DNA from: Arsenophonus nilaparvatae
Lineage (GTDB): Bacteria; Pseudomonadota; Gammaproteobacteria; Enterobacterales; Enterobacteriaceae
Assembly: GCF_000757905.1 (NCBI RefSeq)
Contig: NZ_JRLH01000002.1
Strand: one strand, 5' to 3'
DNA: 64,000 bases
In this document: positions 9,470 to 18,680 of the stretch, in pieces
Numbering within the stretch: position 1 is the stretch's first letter
Layout: each line of letters opens with the position of its first letter
The notes under the pieces: generated by a model
What the model was told of the DNA's origin: nothing
Database searches by the model: none
Seen by the model: the letters and a program-made list of their open reading frames with translations, nothing else
Program-made: the position numbers and the translations under genes

Positions 9470-10600
9470 TCAAATTAATTTGGTATTGAAGCCTAGCATT
9501 TTTAGTGCATTCGCAACATCAACATCATTACAACTCACTCTAAGCGATGACCATTCACGGCGTTCTGGATAATATTTACGCAGATGATCAAACTGACCAG
9601 CAAGATGGGCAATTTTTCTTAATGGCGCATCATCACGACGGACATCATAAACTAAATGCACTAAACGTTTTAAACTTGCCTGCGTTAACTCACCGCTAAA
9701 AGTAATTTCATTAAACTCTGCACTAGGTAATAAATCAGCTAGTTTAATTTGCTGTTCTTGACCTAAAAACTGGCTAAATGCGGTAAAAATCTGGCTAGTA
9801 CCGCGTGCTTTACCTTCCAGAGAATAGCCAGCAATATGTGGCGTGCCAATTCTAGCTTTAGCTAACAAAGGTAGGGAAATAGAGGGTTCATGTTGCCAAA
9901 CATCTAATATAACGTCGATTTTTTTACCATTTTCTAAGGCTGTTAACAATGCCTGATTATCAACAACTGATCCGCGGCTAGTATTTAGTAAAATACGTCC
10001 TGCCGGCATAGCTGCAAGCAACTCTTCATTTAATAAATGATAAGATGAATAACGGCCAGATTTATTTAACGGGGTATGAAAAGTTAAAATATCCGCCTGA
10101 CTAACTAATTTTTCCAGTGGCCAAAATTGCTCACTATTATCGGCAGCGTCTGCACGAGGTGGATCACAAAGTAACGTATTCACTCCCCAAGCCTTTAAAC
10201 GCGCATTAAGACGACTGCCAACATTACCAACCCCAACAATGCCGACCGTTTTTTCTCGTAAATCAAAGCAATCACGTTCAGCCAGTACCAATAAAGCGGA
10301 AAAAACATACTCTACCACCGCTGTCGCATTACAACCCGGAGCGGCAGAAAAAGCGATGCCCGCTTGCGCTAACCATTGCCTATCAACATGATCAAATCCG
10401 GCCGTTGCAGTACCAACAAATTTTACCTTACTCTCTTTAAGTAATGCTTCATTGACTTGAGTAACAGAACGCACCATTAAAGCATCCGCTGTTGCTAGCT
10501 CTGATGATGAGATTGAACGCCCAGAAACTGCCTTGACTTCACCCATTGTTTGAAACAATTGTGTTGCGTAAGGCATATTTTCATCAACCAATATTTTCAC
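9470..10600 (-). CDS. pdxB: Erythronate-4-phosphate dehydrogenase PdxB
   Basis: Second step of the DXP-dependent pyridoxal phosphate pathway: oxidation of 4-phosphoerythronate. It starts with GTG (MKILVDENMPYA). It has the D-2-hydroxyacid dehydrogenase fold with the NAD-binding motif VGIVGVGNVGSRLNARL, the catalytic Arg in NTSRGSVVDNQAL, and the Glu/His pair in DVWQHEPS and GTPHIAGYS. The C-terminal dimerisation domain of PdxB is present (376 residues against 378 in E. coli). It precedes usg and truA with short gaps, probably in one operon. Confidence 0.97.
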   Translation of the reverse strand: MKILVDENMPYATQLFQTMGEVKAVSGRSISSSELATADALMVRSVTQVNEALLKESKVKFVGTATAGFDHVDRQWLAQAGIAFSAAPGCNATAVVEYVFSALLVLAERDCFDLREKTVGIVGVGNVGSRLNARLKAWGVNTLLCDPPRADAADNSEQFWPLEKLVSQADILTFHTPLNKSGRYSSYHLLNEELLAAMPAGRILLNTSRGSVVDNQALLTALENGKKIDVILDVWQHEPSISLPLLAKARIGTPHIAGYSLEGKARGTSQIFTAFSQFLGQEQQIKLADLLPSAEFNEITFSGELTQASLKRLVHLVYDVRRDDAPLRKIAHLAGQFDHLRKYYPERREWSSLRVSCNDVDVANALKMLGFNTKLI

Positions 10601-10711
10601 TTATTTAATGCCCAATTATATTTATCAAAATTAACCCATCGTTTTTTACTATTCGATAAGGTAACAAATTGCTATTTTGCCATGTTAATGAAATAAATCC
10701 TAACAACCGGT

Positions 10712-11497
10712 TTAGTCACCGTCACTTTTTTGTCGAAAACGTTCTGGTGTTGTGCCTGAAATCTGCTGAAACATGGTAATAAAAGCCGAGGAGGAACTAT
10801 AACCGACATCAAAAGCCACCTGATGGACACTATTACCTTGTTCTAATTTCATTATGGCATGTAAAAAACGTAATCGCTGGCGCCATTCACTAAATGACAT
10901 CCCCAGTGCCTGCTGACAACGGCGTGACAAGGTACGTTCTGAGGTATATACCCGCTTGGCCCATATAGCTAAAGCAGTATTATCGGCTGGATTTTGCTGT
11001 AATTGCGCTAAAATAGGTGCTAAAAATTTATCCTTACTGGCAGGTAAATAGGTTTTTTGAATAGGTGAACGTTTTAATTGATCAATCAAAACATTGGCTA
11101 AGCGCATATCTTCTACGGTGTTAGGTTGGCTTATCTGACGTGCATAAAAATCTAATAATATGGTATGAAAAATAGCTGTTTGACGAATAATACACGGTTT
11201 TTTACACAGAACATGACTAAGTGTCTGAGAAATATCTAATATATTAAACTTAACACTTTTTTTGTTGTAAGTGGCATGTTCAACACCGCTTGGGATCCAG
11301 ATACAAAATTCCGGCGGAGCAATATAATGTTGAGCAGCAACTTGCATCTCTATAATGCCTTTAACCACATAAATTAATTGGCCAAAGTTATGGCGATGTA
11401 ATTTACACTCAGTATCACCTAACAATTCATTATTACGAAAAACTATGGATTCTGGCTCAATAATATTTGGTTCAAGTATATATTTGATTTTTTCCAT
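10712..11497 (-). CDS. AraC-family transcriptional regulator with N-terminal cupin
   Basis: A 261-residue regulator. Residues about 25-95 form a cupin ligand-sensing fold (HRHNFGQLIYVVKGIIEMQV, then FCIWIPSGVEHATYN). The C-terminal third carries the two AraC helix-turn-helix units: LAIWAKRVYTSERTLSRRCQ and VHQVAFDVGYSSSSAFITMF, ending TTPERFRQ. It is divergent from the EamA-type exporter that starts 113 bases away, so it probably controls that gene; this is inferred from position. The effector cannot be read from the sequence. E. coli has flk in this position, so the pair is a local replacement. Confidence 0.9.
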   Translation of the reverse strand: MEKIKYILEPNIIEPESIVFRNNELLGDTECKLHRHNFGQLIYVVKGIIEMQVAAQHYIAPPEFCIWIPSGVEHATYNKKSVKFNILDISQTLSHVLCKKPCIIRQTAIFHTILLDFYARQISQPNTVEDMRLANVLIDQLKRSPIQKTYLPASKDKFLAPILAQLQQNPADNTALAIWAKRVYTSERTLSRRCQQALGMSFSEWRQRLRFLHAIMKLEQGNSVHQVAFDVGYSSSSAFITMFQQISGTTPERFRQKSDGD

Positions 11498-11610
11498 TAC
11501 AGTAATATTGGCAGAAAGAACGGATCGTTTGTCTTATTATAAATATATGCAATAAATCAGACAATGCTAAAATAGCAAAATTATTACCAAATGATAGATA
11601 TGACTAAATA

Positions 11611-12528
11611 ATGAAAAATTTTCTTTTTCCCCTTTTTGCAGTTTTATTATGGTCAATTAATGCAGTCGTAAGTAAAGCGGCTGCAAATGTTATTGACCCT
11701 GCGGCTATTTCCTTTTATCGCTGGTTATTGGCGTTTTTATTACTTACCCCTTTTATGATCAAAGGGATAGTTAAAAATCGCGCAGTAGTGATGCAATATG
11801 GCTGGAAACTTTTTATTTTAGGGGCCCTTGGCATGGTGCTCTACCAAAGTTTGGCTTATTATGCTGCACACACGGTCAGCGCAACCTTTATGGGAGTATT
11901 AAATTCGGTTATTCCTTTGTTAACGGTGATACTCAGTATTTTTGTGCTACGCACTATTCCTACTATTGGTATTGTAATCGGTACCCTCTTATCCTTAATT
12001 GGGCTTATCTGGCTTATCAGTCAAGGTGAGCCAATGATATTTTTTATGCAGGGAATAAATAGCGGGCAATTACTCATGTTTATCGCTGCTCTCTCTTATT
12101 CTCTATATGGTGTATTAACCAAGCATTGGGCAATCCCATTACCCAATTGGCAATCACTTTATATCCAAATTAGCTTTGCGGTGATCCTACTATTGCCTAA
12201 TTTTTTACTGGCTAAAACAGTAGAAATTACCGCAGCAAATATTAATTTGATCTTGTTTGCCGGCATTGCCGCCTCGCTGATTGCACCTTACTTATGGATC
12301 CAGGGTGTATTTCGACTTGGCGCTAATACAACTTCAATATTTATGAATCTGGCACCGGTATTTACTGCCATTATCGCTGTCCTATTTTTAAATGAAAAAA
12401 TGCACAGCTACCATTTAATTGGTGGTGGTGTAGTGCTACTCGGTGTTATTTTAGCGCAGCAATTACGTACGCCACTGACACAGCTTTTTAACCATCTCCG
12501 TTATAATACTAATAAAAAAGAACAATAA
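11611..12528 (+). CDS. EamA/DMT-superfamily transporter
   Basis: Inner-membrane drug/metabolite transporter of 305 residues with about ten hydrophobic helices and the internal duplication typical of EamA proteins. The first half begins LFPLFAVLLWSINAVVSKAAA and contains FMGVLNSVIPLLTVILS; the second half contains the matching FMNLAPVFTAIIAVLFLNEKM. Family members export amino acids, nucleosides or drugs; the substrate here is unknown. It is divergent from an AraC regulator and is followed by a strong bidirectional terminator shared with fabB. Confidence 0.9.
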   Translation: MKNFLFPLFAVLLWSINAVVSKAAANVIDPAAISFYRWLLAFLLLTPFMIKGIVKNRAVVMQYGWKLFILGALGMVLYQSLAYYAAHTVSATFMGVLNSVIPLLTVILSIFVLRTIPTIGIVIGTLLSLIGLIWLISQGEPMIFFMQGINSGQLLMFIAALSYSLYGVLTKHWAIPLPNWQSLYIQISFAVILLLPNFLLAKTVEITAANINLILFAGIAASLIAPYLWIQGVFRLGANTTSIFMNLAPVFTAIIAVLFLNEKMHSYHLIGGGVVLLGVILAQQLRTPLTQLFNHLRYNTNKKEQ

Positions 12529-12562
12529 CTTATTAAATCAATTAATTATATCAAAAACAATA

Positions 12563-12600
12563 AAAAACCTACTGATAGATTATCAGTAGGTTGTTGTTTT
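12563..12600. terminator. Bidirectional rho-independent terminator
   Basis: A perfect 10-bp stem CCTACTGATA / TATCAGTAGG with a 3-base loop (12568-12590). An A-tract lies on the left and a T-rich tract on the right, so it can end both the rightward EamA transcript and the leftward fabB transcript. Confidence 0.9.
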
Positions 12601-12614
12601 TCTTGTTAAAATAA

Positions 12615-13835
12615 TTATGAATGGTATTTACTCATTACCAACGACGCATTAGTTCCACCAAAACCAAAGCTATTTGACATTACAGTATTTAATTTCTTAT
12701 CCGTGGGTTGCGTAATAATATTCATTGCTTGCGCTTTTTCATCCAAATTATCAATATTGATGCTTGGAGCAATAAATCCATGCTCTAACATTAGCAAACT
12801 ATAAATAGCTTCATGTACCCCAGCCGCGCCCAGAGAATGGCCAGTCATTGCTTTAGTCGCTGAAATCGCTGGCGTATTAGTACCAAACACTTCAGTAATT
12901 GCTTCTAGCTCTTTTGTATCGCCAACTGGCGTTGAAGTTCCATGAGTATTGATATAATCAACCTGTTCGACATCTGCCAATGCCATTTTCATACACCGTA
13001 CCGCACCCTCACCTGACGGAGCAACCATATCATAACCGTCTGAAGTCGCTCCACAACCAACAATTTCAGCGTAAATATGTGCACCACGTGCCAAAGCATG
13101 CTCTAACTCTTCCACCACAACGATACCGCCGCCACCAGCGATCACAAAACCATCCCGATCCTGATCATAGGTACGAGAAGCTTTTTCTGGGGTTGCATTA
13201 TATTTGGTAGATAATGCTCCCATTGCATCAAATTCACAGGTTAATTCCCAGCTTAATTCTTCACCTCCACCAGCAAAAACAACATCCTGTTTACCTAATT
13301 GGATCAATTCAACTGCATGGCCAATACAGTGGGCTGAGGTTGAGCAAGCGGAGCTAATAGAATAATTAACGCCCTTAATTTTAAACGGTGTGGCTAAACA
13401 AGCTGAAACACCAGAAGCCATTGCTTTAGTCACCATATAGGGACCAACACCACGTAATCCTTTGGCACGCATACCATCAGAACCAGCCACTTGATTACGG
13501 GGTGAACCGCCACCAGAACCAGCAACTAAACCGGTACGAATATTTGAGATCTGCTCTTCTGTCAGCTTAGCGTCCTGAATTGCCTCTTCCATCGCCAAGT
13601 AGGCATAAATAGAGCAATCACTCATAAAACGAAGAATTTTTCGGTCAATCTTTTGTTTAATATCATCTTCCGTCAGCTGAATATTACCCCAGACATGGCT
13701 GCGTAAACCCATTTCTTTAAATTCTTCTGAAAACCTGATGCCAGAACGACCCGCTTTCAGGGAAGCCAGTACCTCTTGCTGGTTGTTACCTATGCTGGAG
13801 ACAATGCCCAGACCAGTGATGACTGCACGCTTCAT
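12615..13835 (-). CDS. fabB: Beta-ketoacyl-ACP synthase I FabB
   Basis: Elongating condensing enzyme, required for unsaturated fatty-acid synthesis in enterobacteria. The thiolase fold carries the nucleophile Cys164 (SSACSTSAHCIGHA), His298 (NTHGTSTPVGDTKE) and His333 (MTGHSLGAAG), the complete Cys-His-His triad. It has 406 residues, the same as E. coli. The C-terminus NSFGFGGTNASLVM is conserved. Upstream, a FabR-like palindrome and a FadR-like site stand side by side (13892-13927), in the order seen before the E. coli unsaturated fatty-acid genes. Confidence 0.98.
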   Translation of the reverse strand: MKRAVITGLGIVSSIGNNQQEVLASLKAGRSGIRFSEEFKEMGLRSHVWGNIQLTEDDIKQKIDRKILRFMSDCSIYAYLAMEEAIQDAKLTEEQISNIRTGLVAGSGGGSPRNQVAGSDGMRAKGLRGVGPYMVTKAMASGVSACLATPFKIKGVNYSISSACSTSAHCIGHAVELIQLGKQDVVFAGGGEELSWELTCEFDAMGALSTKYNATPEKASRTYDQDRDGFVIAGGGGIVVVEELEHALARGAHIYAEIVGCGATSDGYDMVAPSGEGAVRCMKMALADVEQVDYINTHGTSTPVGDTKELEAITEVFGTNTPAISATKAMTGHSLGAAGVHEAIYSLLMLEHGFIAPSINIDNLDEKAQAMNIITQPTDKKLNTVMSNSFGFGGTNASLVMSKYHS

Positions 13836-13891
13836 TGCTTATATTACCTCATAGTCGAAATTCATTTACTGGGAGCTTAGCCTGTTACTTT

Positions 13892-13909
13892 AGCTTACAC
13901 TTGTAAGCT
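13892..13909 (-). promoter_or_regulatory. Putative FabR operator of fabB
   Basis: AGCTTACACTTGTAAGCT is a palindrome with perfect 8-base arms and a 2-base centre. It resembles the FabR operator of E. coli fabA/fabB (AGCGTACA-type arms). It lies 57-74 bases upstream of the fabB start codon, directly beside a FadR-like site. FabR represses unsaturated fatty-acid genes in response to the acyl-chain pool. The match is by eye. Confidence 0.7.
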
Positions 13910-13910
13910 G

Positions 13911-13927
13911 AACAAGTCCGATCAGGT
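13911..13927 (-). promoter_or_regulatory. Putative FadR activator site of fabB
   Basis: On the minus strand ACCTGATCGGACTTGTT matches 11 of the 15 defined bases of the FadR consensus AACTGGTCNGACCNGTT, and is nearly the FadR site I recall for E. coli fabA. It is one base from the FabR-like palindrome and upstream of it relative to fabB, as expected for activation by FadR. Confidence 0.7.
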
Positions 13928-14040
13928 AAAATTTTGTAGAAAATATTATCTTGGCTAACTTTTATATTTTGCGATAGCTAGCGCACTCAGATTAAATTCG
14001 TTAAAATTGACTGATTATTTAAAATATTGTAGATAATTTT

Positions 14041-16071
14041 GTGAATACAAATGAGATCAGCCAAGCTAAATTAAGCTGGAACGAGCAAGATATCCCTATC
14101 TCTGAACACTTTGGTGATGTCTATTATTCTAATCAAAATGGTTTAGAAGAATCGCGTTATGTGTTCTTAGCCGGTAATCAGTTACCGAATCGCTTTTTTT
14201 CTCACTCAGCAAAACAATATGTTATTGCAGAGACTGGTTTTGGTACTGGGCTAAACTTTATGGCAGTCTGTCAGTTATTTATTCAGTTTCGCCAACAAGC
14301 GCCTAACAACCAGTTACAACTTTTACACTATATCAGTTTTGAAAAATATCCTTTGTCCATTACTGATTTGCTAAGAGTTCATCAATGTTGGCCTGAACTC
14401 GCGACTTTTTCTAAACAAATTTGTCGACAATGGCCTCAGTCGTTACCAGGTTGTCATAGAATAGTTATGGAAAATGGGGCAATCATTCTCGATCTCTGGT
14501 TTGGTGATATAAATATACAATTACCTCAATTAAAATCTAATTTTTTCAATAAAATAGATAGTTGGTTTTTAGACGGTTTTGCTCCAGCTAAAAATCCTCA
14601 AATGTGGAGTGAACAACTGTTCACTACAATGGCAAATTGGGGACGTGATGGTTGTACTTTTGCTACCTTTACTTCTGCCGGTATCGTTCGCCGTGGATTG
14701 GAAAAAGCCGGTTTTCAAGTAAAAAAAATCAAGGGTTTTGGCCGTAAACGTGAAATGCTAACTGGTCAATTACTAGCAAATCAGCAATCTGATCCACAAC
14801 CCTGGTTCGCTCGACAAGCCGCATCAACAACCGAGGATATTGCCATTATTGGCGGTGGTATTGCCAGTATGATGACTGCTCTTGCTTTATTACGTAGAGG
14901 CAGTCAGGTAACTTTATATTGCCAAGATCCCAGTGTGGCACAAAATGCTTCCGGCAATCGTCAAGGCGCACTTTATCCATTATTAACTGGTCACCACGAT
15001 GGTTTAGAACGCTTTTTTATTACCGCCTTTACTTTTGCTAAACGCTATTACATCCAACTTCAACAGTTAGGCATCACATTTGCTCACGATTGGAACGGTT
15101 TAGTACAATTAGCTTATGACGTAAAAAGCCGACAAAAAATCGATCAAATATTAACAAAAAATTGGCCAGCTGATTTTGCACACCATGAAACTCGACAAAC
15201 ATTACAAACCATTTGTGGTGTTGATGTTAACCATGATGGCATTTACTATCCAGCTGCTGGCTGGTTATGTCCAGCTGAGCTGACATCCAATAGTTGGCAA
15301 TATGGGCAACAACAAGGTTTAATCAGTCATTTTAATCATCGTCTTATTCAACTTGAAAATAGTGCCGCTGGCTGGAAGTTGCTATTTAAACAAGGAGATA
15401 TGCAACGACAAATAACCCATAAAACCGTCATTATCGCTAATGGTCATCAACTGCCTTTATTTTCTCAAACGGAAAAATTACCCGTTAGTGCTGTTCGCGG
15501 ACAAGTGAGCCATATTCCGACCACACCGATACTCAACCAACTGCAAACAACACTCTGTTATGCCGGATATATAACACCCACTCATCATCAATATCATTGC
15601 TTAGGCGCTAGCTATAAACGTCATCAACTCACGCTAAAATATTCCAAATTGGAGCAACAAGAAAACTATGCTCGCTTATTAACTTGCTTGCCTGATGTTG
15701 AATGGACAAAAGAAATTGATATCAGCCAAAATGCATCACGCCAAAGCATCCGCTGTGTTACACGTGATCATCTACCGATGGTGGGTAATGTACCAGATGT
15801 TAATCAACTTATTCTTCAATATGCACAGCTAGATAAACAGCTCAGTGAGCAACAGCATATTTTGCAAGCCCCAATTCATGACAATCTATTTGTTATTGGC
15901 GCATTAGGTGCAAGAGGGTTATGTAGTGCGCCAATTTGCGCAGAGCTACTTTGCAGTCAAATTTTTGCTGAACCATTGCCTTTTGACGATGATATATTGG
16001 CAAATCTCAATCCTAACCGTTTTTGGATCAGAAAATTATTACAAGGCCGGGCGGTTAAACTGGATAATTAG
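14041..16071 (+). CDS. mnmC: Bifunctional tRNA 5-methylaminomethyl-2-thiouridine synthase MnmC
   Basis: Completes the wobble modification mnm5s2U34. The N-terminal methyltransferase domain (residues about 1-245) has AETGFGTGLNFMAV and WFLDGFAPAKNPQMWS. The C-terminal FAD-dependent oxidase domain begins with IAIIGGGIASMMTALALLRRG near residue 268 and ends with FVIGALGARGLCSAP. The start is a GTG at 14041; no nearby in-frame Met competes, and the N-terminus aligns with E. coli. It has 676 residues against 668. It is divergent from fabB. Confidence 0.96.
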   Translation: MNTNEISQAKLSWNEQDIPISEHFGDVYYSNQNGLEESRYVFLAGNQLPNRFFSHSAKQYVIAETGFGTGLNFMAVCQLFIQFRQQAPNNQLQLLHYISFEKYPLSITDLLRVHQCWPELATFSKQICRQWPQSLPGCHRIVMENGAIILDLWFGDINIQLPQLKSNFFNKIDSWFLDGFAPAKNPQMWSEQLFTTMANWGRDGCTFATFTSAGIVRRGLEKAGFQVKKIKGFGRKREMLTGQLLANQQSDPQPWFARQAASTTEDIAIIGGGIASMMTALALLRRGSQVTLYCQDPSVAQNASGNRQGALYPLLTGHHDGLERFFITAFTFAKRYYIQLQQLGITFAHDWNGLVQLAYDVKSRQKIDQILTKNWPADFAHHETRQTLQTICGVDVNHDGIYYPAAGWLCPAELTSNSWQYGQQQGLISHFNHRLIQLENSAAGWKLLFKQGDMQRQITHKTVIIANGHQLPLFSQTEKLPVSAVRGQVSHIPTTPILNQLQTTLCYAGYITPTHHQYHCLGASYKRHQLTLKYSKLEQQENYARLLTCLPDVEWTKEIDISQNASRQSIRCVTRDHLPMVGNVPDVNQLILQYAQLDKQLSEQQHILQAPIHDNLFVIGALGARGLCSAPICAELLCSQIFAEPLPFDDDILANLNPNRFWIRKLLQGRAVKLDN

Positions 16072-16097
16072 CTTTCTAGCAAAAAATTTAATCTCCA

Positions 16098-16601
16098 TTA
16101 AAGGATGTACTGCATTGCACAACGTGAGGATGCAGTAAATCCATAAGCTACCTCTTTTTTTAAAATAGCTTGTAGTGACAGAGTTAACTTTTCAGCCGAA
16201 ATAATTGTGAAGCCCAATTTCTGATAATAAACACCATTCCAAGCAACATCACGAAAAGTGGTTAAAGTAACATGATCACAGTTTAGTTGTTTTGCTTGCA
16301 TAATAACTTTTTGCAGTAAAGCCTTACCAATTCCTTTTCTCTGCCATCGGCTATCAACAGATAATTCCCAAATATGCAAAGCTTGATCCATTACTTCAAC
16401 CTCAATGAAACCAACAAGCTGCTGCTCAACTGCTACCCAACAATCACCATCAACAATAAATTCTAAATGTTGGTTAACGGATTTGCCTTGTGCATCAGCA
16501 ACCCAAGCAAGCGCTGGAATTTGACGGAATATGGCTGCTGCGGAACGTTCAATATTGACTAACTTTTCTGCTTCATCGGGTACTGCCAACCTTACCAACA
16601 T
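16098..16601 (-). CDS. GNAT family N-acetyltransferase
   Basis: A 167-residue acetyltransferase of the GNAT fold. The acetyl-CoA-binding motif is visible in WELSVDSRWQRKGIGKALLQKVI (R-x-x-G-x-G-K type), followed by VTLTTFRDVAWNGVYYQKLGFT. The substrate is unknown. It sits between mnmC and yfcL, where E. coli has no gene, so it is a local insertion. It is convergent with mnmC and 59 bases from yfcL on the same strand. Confidence 0.85.
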   Translation of the reverse strand: MLVRLAVPDEAEKLVNIERSAAAIFRQIPALAWVADAQGKSVNQHLEFIVDGDCWVAVEQQLVGFIEVEVMDQALHIWELSVDSRWQRKGIGKALLQKVIMQAKQLNCDHVTLTTFRDVAWNGVYYQKLGFTIISAEKLTLSLQAILKKEVAYGFTASSRCAMQYIL

Positions 16602-16660
16602 CGTTACCCCATTTTAAAAAAGTGCAACAATACGTTGTTTTAATTTATTTGCTTTTTTGC

Positions 16661-16936
16661 TTATCGAGCGGCATTTTCTAACAACATCCGCCAAGTATTT
16701 AATATCAATCGTTGATCAGGGGGACTTAATTCACCCGCCTTAATTGCTTTGTCAATACTCGCTTCGACACGCTCTGAAAGCGCTTCAATATTATTTTTAT
16801 TTTCAGTTTCTAATTCAGCAATGGCTAATGTCAAATGTCCACGTAAATAACCGCCAGCAAAAAGTTCATCTTGATTAGCATCATCAACATTATTATCAAT
16901 TTGCGTTAAAATACGTGTTTCTAATTCCGCAAGCAT
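16661..16936 (-). CDS. yfcL: YfcL family protein
   Basis: A small acidic protein of 91 residues and unknown function. ELETRILTQIDNNVDDA and DELFAGGYLRGHLTLAIAELE are nearly the same as in E. coli YfcL, and the C-terminal AGELSPPDQRLILNTW is also conserved. It lies just upstream of epmC, as in E. coli. No motif suggests an activity. Confidence 0.92.
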   Translation of the reverse strand: MLAELETRILTQIDNNVDDANQDELFAGGYLRGHLTLAIAELETENKNNIEALSERVEASIDKAIKAGELSPPDQRLILNTWRMLLENAAR

Positions 16937-16966
16937 GGTTTCGTTCCTTTATACTAACTAAATTTT

Positions 16967-17509
16967 TTACAGCTCTTCGGGGCAAATGAAATTTTGCTTC
17001 ACCAAGGGAGGCATATTATAAAACAACTGTAGAGCTTGAATAAATATCTCAGCTCTGGCTGGAATGCCATTTGTAAGGTAGTTCAGCACCTGCCGATAGA
17101 CTTTGCGCTGAAAAGCATGCCGGTCTGGCTCAAAATTAGCGGCCAAATTATCGCAACTAACATTAAAGGGAAAGTCTGACGCCACACAAAACATCCATTC
17201 AAGTGCTTGCGGTTTGACTTCAACATTCTCAAAAGCGCTTTGTGTTTGCTCATTTCGCCCATCTGGATAATACCAATAACCAAAATCAATTTGTTGACGT
17301 CTAGTTTCTCCGGCAATACACCAGTGGGAAATTTCGTGTAAAGCACTAGCATAAAAGCCGCGAGCAAAAATAATCCGATGATACGGTATCTTATCATCTG
17401 CAGGTAGATAGATAGGTTCATCATCTCCTTTAATTAAACGTGTGCAATACTCTTTCTCAAAACAAATACTAAAAATGTTAATTAGATGATTATAATTATG
17501 TTCTTTCAT
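16967..17509 (-). CDS. epmC: Elongation factor P hydroxylase EpmC (YfcM)
   Basis: Hydroxylates the beta-lysyl-lysine modification of elongation factor P. At 180 residues it is collinear with E. coli EpmC. The likely metal ligands are in ASALHEISHWCIAG (HEISHW), with a conserved glutamate in VEVKPQALEWMFCVA. The segment TRLIKGDDEPIYLPADD is a family signature. It ends yfcL-epmC-aroC; the aroC stop-side gap is only six bases, whereas E. coli has yfcA and mepA between epmC and aroC. Confidence 0.94.
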   Translation of the reverse strand: MKEHNYNHLINIFSICFEKEYCTRLIKGDDEPIYLPADDKIPYHRIIFARGFYASALHEISHWCIAGETRRQQIDFGYWYYPDGRNEQTQSAFENVEVKPQALEWMFCVASDFPFNVSCDNLAANFEPDRHAFQRKVYRQVLNYLTNGIPARAEIFIQALQLFYNMPPLVKQNFICPEEL

Positions 17510-17515
17510 TAATAT

Positions 17516-18598
17516 TTATATCGTACGATTAAAAGCTAATTCACCACATTGAGCCCGATGACGTAAAAAATGATCAATAAGCACGATTGCCATCATCGCT
17601 TCTGCTATCGGTACCGCTCGGATACCAACACAGGGATCATGACGTCCTTTTGTAACCACTTCGACCTCATGACCTTGCCGATTAATCGTTCTACCCGGTA
17701 TGCTAATACTCGAAGTTGGCTTTAAGGCTAAATGGGCAATAATCGGTTGACTACTACTTATGCCACCTAAGATGCCACCGGCATGATTACTGACAAATCC
17801 ATCACGGGTTATTTCATCCCGATTTTCACTCCCTTTTAATGTAACCACCTTAAAACCAGCACCAATTTCAACCCCTTTAACTGCATTAATACTCATCATT
17901 GCATGGGCAATATCCGCATCCAATCGATCAAAAACAGGTTCACCTAATCCAGCCGGGACATGTTCAGCAATGACGGTTATTTTAGCACCAATAGAATTAC
18001 CTTCTTTTTTCAATGAGCGTAATAAAGCGTCCATTGCCTCCAATTTTGTTGCATCAGGACAAAAGAAAGGATTCTGTTCAACCAAATCCCAATCCTTCAG
18101 TTCACAACAAATATCTCCCATTTGACTTAAATAAGCCCGAACGGTTATACCTAGTTTTTGTTGCAAATATTTTTTTGCGATCGCGCCGGCAGCAACACGC
18201 ATCGCCGTTTCACGTGCTGAAGATCGCCCACCACCACGATAGTCACGTAAACCATATTTTTGTTGATAGGTATAATCTGCATGCCCAGGACGAAAAATAT
18301 CTTTGATCTCACTATAATCCTGCGACCGTTGATCCTGATTTTCAATCAACAAACCAATGGGTGTTCCTGTCGTTATGCCATTAAAAACACCGGATAAAAT
18401 TTTAACCTGATCAAGTTCACGCCGCTGAGTTGTATAACGAGAAGTACCAGGCCGACGACGATCTAAGTCGGTTTGCAGATCTTTTTCTGATAATGCCATT
18501 CCAGGCGGAACGCCATCAACAATGCAGCCTAACGCCAAACCATGCGATTCACCAAAAGTGCTAACACGAAAAAGCTGCCCAATCGAATTTCCTGCCAT
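17516..18598 (-). CDS. aroC: Chorismate synthase AroC
   Basis: Last step of the shikimate pathway: anti-elimination of phosphate from EPSP, requiring reduced FMN. Family signatures are present: GESHGLALGCIVDGVPPG near the N-terminus, DYRGGGRSSARETAMRVAAGAIA in the middle, and GRHDPCVGIRAVPIAEAM near the C-terminus. It has 360 residues (E. coli 361). An intact aroC implies that the organism still makes its own aromatic precursors, unlike the most reduced endosymbionts. Confidence 0.98.
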   Translation of the reverse strand: MAGNSIGQLFRVSTFGESHGLALGCIVDGVPPGMALSEKDLQTDLDRRRPGTSRYTTQRRELDQVKILSGVFNGITTGTPIGLLIENQDQRSQDYSEIKDIFRPGHADYTYQQKYGLRDYRGGGRSSARETAMRVAAGAIAKKYLQQKLGITVRAYLSQMGDICCELKDWDLVEQNPFFCPDATKLEAMDALLRSLKKEGNSIGAKITVIAEHVPAGLGEPVFDRLDADIAHAMMSINAVKGVEIGAGFKVVTLKGSENRDEITRDGFVSNHAGGILGGISSSQPIIAHLALKPTSSISIPGRTINRQGHEVEVVTKGRHDPCVGIRAVPIAEAMMAIVLIDHFLRHRAQCGELAFNRTI

Positions 18599-18680
18599 CC
18601 CCTTTGTTTCCTCTTTTTATCATTCATTATAATAATTAATTAATAAATTATTTTATTGTACGAAAAAATGTAATTACCCA

